Source of the DNA: Pseudomonas sp. TH31
GTDB taxonomy: Bacteria > Pseudomonadota > Gammaproteobacteria > Pseudomonadales > Pseudomonadaceae
Length of the DNA stretch: 64,000 nt
NCBI RefSeq assembly: GCF_016650815.1
Contig: NZ_JAEKEZ010000038.1
Coordinates: forward strand, 248,001-312,000
Direction: 5' to 3'
Below the pieces are notes generated by a model. That model saw nothing but the letters and a program-made list of their open reading frames with translations. It had not been told where the DNA came from and ran no database searches. Position numbers and translations under genes: made by a program. Shown one piece after another: positions 57,262 to 64,000 of the stretch (positions are counted from its first letter, which is position 1; each line of letters starts with the position of its first letter).

Positions 57262-59334
57262 TGGTCACGCTCACCCGCCTGAAGTCGCGCGCAGGCGAGC
57301 AGTTCAAGGCGGCGGGCGGCGTCCGGGTCATCGAGCAAGGCTTCGCTGTTACCGGACAGGCGCCGCGACCAGTTGGGGTGCGTGTCGGTGGTGCCGGGCA
57401 GGTTGGCTTGCTGCTCAATGCCGAGGGCATCTTCCAGCGGCAGCAACACCAGCGGCGCCCGGTATGGCCAAGGAAGCGAATCGCGGCGTCGAGCACCTGA
57501 TCGGTTTCGTGGTGTTCTTCACGGAAATTCTGCGGGTCTTCGCTCAACACCCGGCGCAAGCCTTCGCGCTCGCGTTCGCGGTGCTGCCGCCACTCGATCT
57601 CACTGTTGGCGTCGATCAGGCCCAGCCGGGAATTCCAGTCGATATCGTGACCGTGCCACCAGCCGTTGATGGTGGGCAGATCGTGGGTGCTGGTGGTCGC
57701 CAAAGCGTTGTCCGGCCAGTCGAGGATCGGCTTGAAATGGGTGTTGTCCTGTTCAAACAGCAACACACGCATGCCGAGGATCGCGCGGGCGATGAGTTTT
57801 TCCCGCAGGCCGTCGGCCACCGTGCCGAGGTCTTCGCCGAGGACAATCGCCTGATGCCGATGGGATTCGAGGGTCAGCAAGCGCAGCAAGTCGTCCACCG
57901 GGTAATACAGATAAGCGCCGTCGGCCGGCGGCGCACCGTTTGGGATCACCCACAGTCGTTGGAGGCCCATCACGTGGTCGATCCGCAGACCTCCGGCGTG
58001 GGCGAAATTGGCGCGCAGCATTTCGATGAAGGCGCGAAAGCCGTTGCGCACCAAGCCTTCCGGGGAAAACGCGGAAATCCCCCAGCCCTGGCCGGAACGG
58101 TTGAGGATGTCCGGTGGCGCGCCCACGGTCAGCGACGCGAGCAGTTCGTCCTGACGGCTCCAGGCCTGGCTACCACCGCCGTCGGCGCCGACCGCCAAGT
58201 CCGCCACCAGCCCGATGCCCATGCCCGCGCTGACAGCCGCGGCTTGGGCCCGTGCCAGGCAGCGGTCGATCAGCCATTGGCAGAAGGCGAAGAAGCCGAT
58301 GCGTGCGGCGTTTTCCTCGGCAAAGTCGGCGAGGGCAACGCTGCGCGGGTCTTGCCATTGTTCGGGCCAGTGGCGCCAGTCCAGATCTTCACCGCGGGCG
58401 GCGCGGGCCTCTTGTATGGCTTCGAAACGGCAGTGGTTTTCCAGGGCTTCGCCGCCGGTATGACGAAAACTGCTGAAGTCTTCGTGCAGCGGGTGTTCGC
58501 CCTGGACGAAACCTTCGTAGAGCGCTTGCAGCAACTGATGTTTGACTTCGGCAGCGACCGGCCAGTCGATCAGGGGCAGGGCTTCCAGGTGTTGCAGTTG
58601 TTCGGCCAGCCCGGTGGCGTCAATCGCATCGCGCAAGGCGCGTTCACCGAGGATCGCACCCGGTGCGGCGTAGAGGCTGTTGAGGAACAAACGGCTGGAC
58701 GGTGAATACGGGCTGTAGCGGTGGGTGTCGCTGCTGAACATCGCGTGCATCGGGCTGATCGCCAGTGCCTCGGCACCGCGTTCGCCGGCCACCGGGCCAG
58801 GTCTTCAAGGGCTTGGGTATCACCGAAGCCACCATCGCCGGGACGACGCAACGAATACAACTGCACGCTCAGCCCCCAGGTGCGCGGGATCGGGCTGTCG
58901 ACCGCATCGCCGACGCTGTAGCAGCGCTCGGGGGCCACGGCCAGGGTGAAGGATTGCCCGTCGATGCTGACGTGTTGATAGCCGACCGGGATCAAGCCCG
59001 GCAGGATCGCTTCGGCGTCGAGTTTCAGGTGCAGGCGTGAACCGTCTTCGAGATGGATTTCGCACAGTGTTTCAGGTTCGAAATAGCGCGCCAGGTCGAG
59101 GCCAGTACCGATCTCGGCGGTGATCAGCGGCGGCAGGAAACGGGTCTGTCGCACCCGCTGCAATTGCAGCAGGCTGGCGTCGATTTCCTGAGCGCTGCCG
59201 GCCGGATGACCGAGCCCGGTCAGTACCGCGCGCAGCACCGAGGGGGCGACTTTTTGCGCACGACCGTTGGCGTCGATCCAGTCGACCGCCAGGCCAGCAC
59301 GGCTGGCCAGTATTTCCAATTGCGCATCGCTCAT
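57258..59334 (-). CDS. malQ: 4-alpha-glucanotransferase MalQ, two frameshifts
   Basis: About 692 residues after repair. A GH77 amylomaltase: N-terminal AQLEILASRAGLAVDWIDANGR, then PRTWGLSVQLYSLRRPGDGGFGD, AISPMHAMFSSD, RIDHVMGLQRLWVIPNG (nucleophile Asp), IVLGEDLGTVADGLR (acid Glu) and STHDLPTINGWWHGHDIDW. The frame breaks near 58792-58793 (expected DLARVAGERGAEALAISP) and 57458-57460 (expected GHTGAPLVLLPLEDALGIEQQANLPG). It overlaps treZ (upstream) and treY (downstream) by 4 bases each. It disproportionates maltodextrins for TreY and GlgA. Confidence 0.93.
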
Positions 59335-61126
59335 AGGCGCTCTCCATCCGGGGGTAGCAAAGGGGTTGCGGCCGTGAGGCTGACTAGGGCGCTATACGGT
59401 GCGAGGTGGCTCTGGTGCAACAGGTCGGACGCGGGTGGGTGTTCGAACAGCAGCAACGCATCGGCCTGTGAGGGGTGGACCACAGGCGCAGCGCTGAGGT
59501 TCAGGTCGATGCGCAGCAGACTGCCGTCGCCCAGGCGCCAGCGCGCCGTCACCGCCGCTTTGGCCAGCACCTCTGCGCCCAAGGCTTGAGCGCCGGGCAA
59601 GTGCGGCGAGATGTGCCGGTGACGCAGTTGCAGCAATTGCCGGTAAAGGTTGTGCATCGCCTGCTGCGCCGGGTCGCCAGCGTGCCTGGGCTGCGACGCT
59701 TCGAAGGTCTGCGGCGCATTCGGGTCGGGGATCTGTTCGCGTTTGACCGGATCTTTGAAGGCGCTGAATGCGGCGAATTCGCTGCGTCGACCTTCGCGCA
59801 CCAATCCGGCCAGTTCGCCGTGGTGACTGGTGAAAAACAGGAAAGGCTGCTCGGCGGCGAACTCGTCGCCCATGAACATCAGCGGAATCATCGGCGACAA
59901 CAGCAGCAACGCGGTGGCGGCTTTCAATGCCTGGGGCTGCGCCAGTTGATGCAGTCGTTCGCCAAAGGCGCGATTGCCGATCTGGTCGTGGTTTTGCAGA
60001 AACAGCACAAACGCGCTCGGCGGCAAGTGGCCGCTGGGCTCGCCGCGCGGCGTGCTGTGGCGGGTGATGTGGCCCTGGAACACGAAGCCCTGGCTGAGGC
60101 AGCGCGCCAGTTGTTCGGTAGGGTTTTGCGCATAGTCGGCGTAATAGGCGTCGGTTTCGCCGGTCAGTAGAACGTGCAGGGCGTTGTGGCCGTCGTCGTT
60201 CCACTGCGCATCGAAACCTTGCTCCAGCAGACTGGCCTGGTTGTGTTCGTTTTCCACGGTCAGCCACACGTGCCGGCCCGGATCAGTCTGGCGGCGCACC
60301 CGTTGCGCCAGTTCTTGCACAAAGTCCGGGTCTTCGATGGCGTGCACCGCGTCCAGGCGCAAGCCGTCGAAGCGGTATTCCAGCAACCACATCAGCGCGT
60401 TGTCGATAAAGAAGTCCCGCACCTCGCGGCGCCGGAAGTCGATGGCCGCGCCCCACGGGGTGTGTTTGTCCTCGCGGAAAAAACCCTTGGCGTAGCGATG
60501 CAGGTAATTGCCGTCGGGGCCGAAGTGGTTGTAGACCACGTCCAGAATCACCGCGAGGCCATGACCGTGGGCCGTGTCGATCAGGTGTTTGAGTTGTTCG
60601 GGGGAGCCGTAGGAGGCTTGGGGCGCGTAGGGTAGAACCCCGTCGTAGCCCCAATTGCGCTCACCGGGAAATTGCCCCAGGGGCATCAGCTCGATCGCGG
60701 TGATGCCCAGTTGGACGAGGCGCGTCAGGTGTTGTTCTACTTCACTGAAACCGCCGAGGGCACCGACGTGCAGTTCGTAGATCACCGCTTCATTCCACGG
60801 CCGACCTTGCCAGGCACAGTGCTGCCAGTGGTAGGCGAGGGGTCGACCACCACGCTATGGCGGTCGAGGTCCCCGGCCTGGGCACGGGAGGCCGGGTCGG
60901 GCACCTCCAGTTCACCATCGATGTTGTAGCGGTAACGCGTGCCGGCCGGGCACCGGGTCTTGATCACGAACCAGCCGTCGGCCTGGGGCAGCAAAGGCAA
61001 GGATTGCCCGTTTTCCAGTTCGACGCTGACGTAAAACGCATCTGGCGCCCACAAGGCAAAACGCGTGTGTTCTGCGTCCAGCATGATTGCGCCGTGGGGC
61101 CAGGTCTCAAGGGTCCGTAACGGCAT
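59331..61126 (-). CDS. treZ: Maltooligosyl trehalose trehalohydrolase TreZ, frameshifted
   Basis: About 598 residues after repair. The N-terminal CBM48-type domain (HGAIMLDAEHTRFALWAPDAFYVSVELENGQ) is followed by a GH13 barrel: VIYELHVGALGGFSEVEQHL, ILDVVYNHFGPDGNYLHRY, DGLRLDAVHAIED (nucleophile Asp), WLTVENEHNQASLL (acid Glu) and FLQNHDQIGNRAFGERL. The G run at 60839-60842 is one short, breaking the frame within DPLAYHWQHCAWQGRPWNEAVIYEL. The start at 61126 has GAGG upstream. It releases trehalose from the TreY product and lies 16 bases after glgA. Confidence 0.93.
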
Positions 61127-61142
61127 CGTTGAAAACCTCGTG

Positions 61143-62723
61143 TTATTTGTGACCCGATTTACCCAGGGCTTTAGCCACCAATTGTTCGTAGAGTTCGGCG
61201 TAGGGTTCGACCGCTTTGCACCAGTTGAACGGCGCGGCCATGGCGCGGCAACGCATGGCGTTGAGCAGGTCGGGGAAGGCGAACACCTTGAACGCACGGC
61301 CCACGGCTTCGCGGTAACTCTCAACGGTGGATTCATCGAACAGGAAACCGGTCACGCCGTTTTCAATGGTGTCGGCCAGGCCGCCGGTATTACGTGCCAC
61401 CGGCAACGAGCCGAAGCGCTGGGCATACATCTGGCTCAAGCCGCAAGGTTCGTAACGCGAAGGCATCAACAGGAAATCACTGCCGGCGAACATGCGGCGG
61501 GCGTCGGTTTCGTTGAAGCCGATGCGCACGCCAACCTGGCCAGGGAAGCGCAGGGCCAGCAACCGCATGGCGTGTTCTTCTTCCGGCTCGCCACGGCCGA
61601 TGATTGCGATCTGGCCGCCGTTTTCGACAATGTAGTCGGCTACGGCTTCGGTAAGGTCCAGACCTTTCTGGTAGACAAGGCGCGACACCACGGCAAACAG
61701 CGGACCTTCGCAGGCTTCCAGGCCGAACAGCTCGCGCACGTGAGCGGCATTGACGGCTTTACCGTCCCAGTCACCGATGGTGAACGGGCAAAACAGGTGC
61801 GGGTCGGTGGCGGCGTCCCAGCTTTCGTCGATGCCGTTGGGAATCCCGCTGAGCAGGCCTTGCTGGGTCTTGGCGGCAAGAAAACCGTCGAGGCCGCAGC
61901 CGAAGGCAGGCGTGGTGATTTCCTGGGCGTAGGTGGCGCTGACCGTGGTGATGTGGCTCGAATAGGCCATGCCGGCCTTGAGGAACGACATCTTGCCGTA
62001 GAACTCCATGCCTTCCTGTTGCAGCGCGTGCATCGGGATACCCAGTTCCGGGCAAGAGCCGAGGTTGGTGACGCCCTGATAGGCCAGGTTGTGGATAGTG
62101 AACAGGGTTGGGGTGCGCTGCCCGCGCCAGTGCATATAGGCAGGGGCCAGGCCGGCGGGCCAGTCATGGGCATGCACCAGGTCCGGGCACCAGTGGATTT
62201 GCGCGAGGTTGGCGGCGATATCGGCAGCGGCCAGCCCCAGGCGGGCGAAACGGATGTGGTTGTCCGGCCAGTCGCGGCCGTTGTTGGCACCGTAAGGCGA
62301 GCCTTCGCGCTCGTAGAGTTCGGGGCAGATCAACACGTAGATGACCAGGCCATCAGGCATGTCCATGCGCCCGATCTTGCAGGGCGGCAATGCGGCATGA
62401 CCGCCGAGTTCACCAATGATGTGGATCGGATTTTCGCTGTGCAGCACTTGCGGATAACCGGGGATCAGCACACGAACGTCGTGTAAATGAGCCATGGCTC
62501 GCGGCAGCGCAGCGGAGACGTCGCCCAGACCACCGGTTTTCACCAGGTCGGCGATTTCCGAGGTTACGAACAAGACTTTCTTCTTATTGGGATTCTGACT
62601 GGCGACCGGTACAAGTGCCTTGGGGACGCTGATTGCCTTGCTGCTCGGGGCATTCACGGCGCTCGATTCGCCGACCTGCTGATGAGCACGTTCTCCCTGA
62701 ATATCTAAAGCCGCACTGATCAT
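61143..62723 (-). CDS. glgA: Glycogen synthase GlgA
   Basis: 526 residues from the ATG at 62723 (GGGAGATTC upstream), a GT5 enzyme. ADP-glucose-binding KTGGLGDVSAALPRA starts at Lys62. A Ser/Ala-rich 48-residue leader precedes KKKVLFVTSE and is not a signal peptide. Other motifs are DLVHAHDWPAGLAPAYMHW, FTIHNLAYQG, LFAVVSRLVYQKGLDL and the C-terminal SRYEPCGLSQMYAQRFGSLPVARNTGGLADTI. It extends alpha-1,4-glucan from ADP-glucose. First gene of the alpha-glucan/trehalose operon with treZ, malQ, treY and DUF2934. Confidence 0.95.
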   Translation of the reverse strand: MISAALDIQGERAHQQVGESSAVNAPSSKAISVPKALVPVASQNPNKKKVLFVTSEIADLVKTGGLGDVSAALPRAMAHLHDVRVLIPGYPQVLHSENPIHIIGELGGHAALPPCKIGRMDMPDGLVIYVLICPELYEREGSPYGANNGRDWPDNHIRFARLGLAAADIAANLAQIHWCPDLVHAHDWPAGLAPAYMHWRGQRTPTLFTIHNLAYQGVTNLGSCPELGIPMHALQQEGMEFYGKMSFLKAGMAYSSHITTVSATYAQEITTPAFGCGLDGFLAAKTQQGLLSGIPNGIDESWDAATDPHLFCPFTIGDWDGKAVNAAHVRELFGLEACEGPLFAVVSRLVYQKGLDLTEAVADYIVENGGQIAIIGRGEPEEEHAMRLLALRFPGQVGVRIGFNETDARRMFAGSDFLLMPSRYEPCGLSQMYAQRFGSLPVARNTGGLADTIENGVTGFLFDESTVESYREAVGRAFKVFAFPDLLNAMRCRAMAAPFNWCKAVEPYAELYEQLVAKALGKSGHK

Positions 62724-63354
62724 ATGAATCTCCCGTGTTGTTGATCTAATTCTAGGTCTGGCACAAACGGTGTTCGTGGCCAAATCCTGTGGCCGGGCGC
62801 AAACGCGCTACGCATCGGTGAGCAAACGCTGCCAATACGCTAAAGCACAAAGGCTGGAGGGGCTGTTGCAAGGATTGCACCAGTCGGAACGCACCTGTCT
62901 TTAAGAGGACTCTTCGCTACAGGTAAAAGTTTCGACTTTTTTCCCGCTTTGTGACCGACCGGTTTCGACCCGCAAAAATCAGTCTAGGCCAGAACTTAGA
63001 GCGTCACAGGCCAGATGGCAAAATTGTTCGACAATCGGTTTGAAGAGGTACGGACGTGCCGGATTGCGGGGCAAACGCACCGACGAAGTGCAGGTTTAAT
63101 TTTTAAAATGGCTGAAAACGAAGCACAAATGTCACATCAGTGTGCGTGGGCGAACAGTTGTGTCGCACCAATGCGGTGCATTATTTTGAGTTGTGCGGGG
63201 GCGATGCTGGCCGCTTCGCGAGCAGGCTCGCTCCCACACGGGGTCTTCAGTGGACCCTGATCTTGTGTCCGACAAAGATTCAATGTGGGACAAACCTCTG
63301 CCATCGCCGGCCTGACTGAGCTGATGGGTGTATATGCGCGGCGGAGAATAATTT
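62724..63354. other. Intergenic region upstream of glgA
   Basis: No gene seen. It should hold the glgA promoter on the minus strand. It contains a small perfect hairpin AAAAGT-TTCG-ACTTTT (about 62926-62942) and, from 63213 to 63237, a single REP (TTCGCGAGCAGGCTCGCTCC). No ribosome site with an open frame was found. Confidence 0.5.
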
Positions 63355-63399
63355 ACGGCCAAGCTTTTAGCGAAAAACATCTCGCGAAAGCTTGGCCGT
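63355..63399 (-). terminator. Long hairpin, likely terminator of the DUF3077 gene
   Basis: Perfect 13-base arms ACGGCCAAGCTTT and AAAGCTTGGCCGT surround an inner CGCGAG...TTCGC pairing. Reading on the minus strand it is followed by AAATTATT, and it lies 28 bases after the stop of the 63427-63705 gene. The U tract is weak, so termination efficiency is uncertain. Confidence 0.45.
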
Positions 63400-63426
63400 G
63401 AACAGAGTCTCTACAGGGGAATGCGT

Positions 63427-63705
63427 TTATGTGTCGGGGTGGGCTTCGTGCCAGCCGTCGATGGATGCCTGGGCCAGGGATTTGGCGGTGCCCATCATTT
63501 GCCGGCTGGCCCAGCGCAGTTCGGCCGTGTGGCCGGGTTGGGTGGCGAAGGGGGCTTGATGGGCCAGGGCTTCGGCGCAACTGAGGTAGACGGCGGCGGA
63601 TTCGAGGGCGTCGAGGATCGGGATGTCGGGTTGGACGGCGAACAGGTGATGGTCGACGTGATCGCAGTGGGCGAAGGGGGTGAATTTTGTAGTGGGTTTG
63701 GTCAT
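63427..63705 (-). CDS. DUF3077-like small protein
   Basis: 92 residues from the ATG at 63705 with AGGAG eight bases upstream; an in-frame ATG at 63735 is less likely because it lies before that ribosome site. The core FAVQPDIPILDALESAAVYLSCAEALAHQ followed by a second amphipathic helix (LRWASRQMMGTAKSLAQASIDGW) fits the small helical DUF3077 proteins that are numerous in Pseudomonas. Function unknown. It has its own promoter, a long structured leader and a downstream hairpin, so it is a single-gene unit that may be controlled post-transcriptionally. Confidence 0.7.
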   Translation of the reverse strand: MTKPTTKFTPFAHCDHVDHHLFAVQPDIPILDALESAAVYLSCAEALAHQAPFATQPGHTAELRWASRQMMGTAKSLAQASIDGWHEAHPDT

Positions 63706-63742
63706 GTGCAATCTCCTGGGAAATGGAGTCGCCACTTCATCG

Positions 63743-63895
63743 CCGTCAAACGATTAGGGTGACAACTGTACGCAGGTTGACGGACCGGGCCAGGAACCCG
63801 GCGCACTCGAAAGTGCCCCACGCACAGCTGCCATAACGCTGTGCAAGGTCCTGGAAGAAACGGAGCCGTCAAACCCCATCACGAATGAGTCGTGA
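63743..63895 (-). promoter_or_regulatory. Structured 5' leader with alternative pairing (riboswitch-like)
   Basis: Read on the minus strand, TTGACGG (63872-63866) pairs with CCGTCAA (63783-63777), closing a domain with three hairpins: GCACAGC/GCTGTGC (63844-63838 with 63828-63822), GCACT-TTCG-AGTGC (63816-63803) and CCGGG/CCCGG (63801-63797 with 63789-63785). CCAGG (63854-63850) can pair with the loop bases CCTGG (63794-63790), a pseudoknot. A second TTGACGG copy at 63749-63743 can take the same CCGTCAA strand. A 6-base hairpin TCACGA/TCGTGA (63895-63879) is at the 5' end. Closer to the gene, CTCC (63728-63725) can pair with the GGAG of the ribosome site (63716-63713). The class is not recognised. 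Confidence 0.55.
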
Positions 63896-63903
63896 CAGGC
63901 GCG

Positions 63904-63932
63904 AGGATAGGGAGTGAGGTGGGTGCAGTCAA
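63904..63932 (-). promoter_or_regulatory. Sigma70-type promoter of the DUF3077 gene
   Basis: On the minus strand TTGACT (63932-63927), 17 bases, then TATCCT (63909-63904). Spacing is ideal, and the predicted start near 63897 places the 5' hairpin of the leader at the beginning of the transcript. Start-site position is inferred. Confidence 0.6.
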
Positions 63933-64000
63933 CGTCTGCAGTGTGGCTGCAAGTGCAATCAGCGGCTGATGATTGTCAGGAGCGTTATGTGATGGCGCCC

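Noticed and set aside
61065..62486. 473-residue ORF opposite glgA (and similar ones opposite malQ, HoxX-like and the ABC binding protein)
   Set aside because: All are shadows of conserved genes on the other strand.
62893..62945. Terminator-like hairpins upstream of glgA
   Set aside because: ACCTGT/ACAGGT and AAAAGT/ACTTTT pairings followed by T run on the plus strand have no plus-strand gene to end; kept only as a note.
63015..63260. 81-residue plus-strand ORF
   Set aside because: Begins without a ribosome site and ends in a REP element.

Overview
The window looks like a chromosomal segment of a fluorescent-group Pseudomonas. It has high GC and dense REP/BIME-type inverted repeats of the kinds common in P. 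fluorescens relatives. Its gene neighbourhoods are typical Pseudomonas ones: a 180-kDa-class NAD-glutamate dehydrogenase, lexA2-imuA-imuB-imuC, and a glgA-treZ-malQ-treY-glgX block. Species assignment is inference; no rRNA or tRNA genes were seen.

Layout. 1-14.2 kb: 3' end of gdhB, a lipoprotein, a periplasmic cupin, an ABM monooxygenase, a divergent MocR regulator / AhpD-like pair, a YbjN protein, a LysR regulator, a SphA-type outer-membrane protein divergent from an AraC regulator, a Dyp peroxidase and a Gfo/Idh oxidoreductase. 14.3-22.2 kb: a GntR regulator with a near-perfect palindromic operator, an AprA-like flavoprotein, an AprB-like ferredoxin, a NitT/TauT-type ABC importer, a HEAT-repeat protein and a DUF971 protein. 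This looks like an undescribed redox/transport system. 22.4-26.1 kb: a TorF-type porin, a secreted amidohydrolase and a LysR regulator. 26.07-26.5 kb: 27 tandem 16-bp units. 26.65-32.4 kb: the LexA2-controlled mutagenesis operon. 32.8-34.5 kb: a CsgG-like/DUF4810/DUF799 lipoprotein operon. 34.8-41.98 kb: a hybrid histidine kinase, a UvrA-like protein, a receiver remnant and small stress-type proteins. 42.1-45.3 kb: a strictosidine-synthase-like protein, a sterol-desaturase/SRPBCC fusion and a LysR regulator. 45.5-51.7 kb: a GH63-type glucosidase, a HoxX-like protein, a PIG-L deacetylase and a truncated acyl-CoA-dehydrogenase-like fragment. 51.7-62.7 kb: the alpha-glucan/trehalose cluster on the minus strand. 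63.4-64.0 kb: a DUF3077 gene preceded by a strongly structured leader with its own sigma70-like promoter.

Working together. GlgA makes alpha-glucan, GlgX debranches it, TreY and TreZ convert it to trehalose, and MalQ recycles maltodextrins; the four main genes overlap or nearly abut. LexA2/ImuABC form a damage-inducible translesion synthesis module. The AprBA-like pair, importer and accessory proteins probably handle one imported compound, not identified.

Data quality. Fourteen genes between 16.6 and 61 kb carry single-base frameshifts (18 events), nearly all missing one base of a short homopolymer. This pattern points to sequencing error, so those genes are annotated as single CDSs spanning the shift.

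The most novel item is the 5' leader of the DUF3077 gene (63.74-63.90 kb). It has three hairpins in a closing stem, a possible pseudoknot, and a second copy of one closing-stem strand that could form a mutually exclusive stem upstream of the ribosome binding site.
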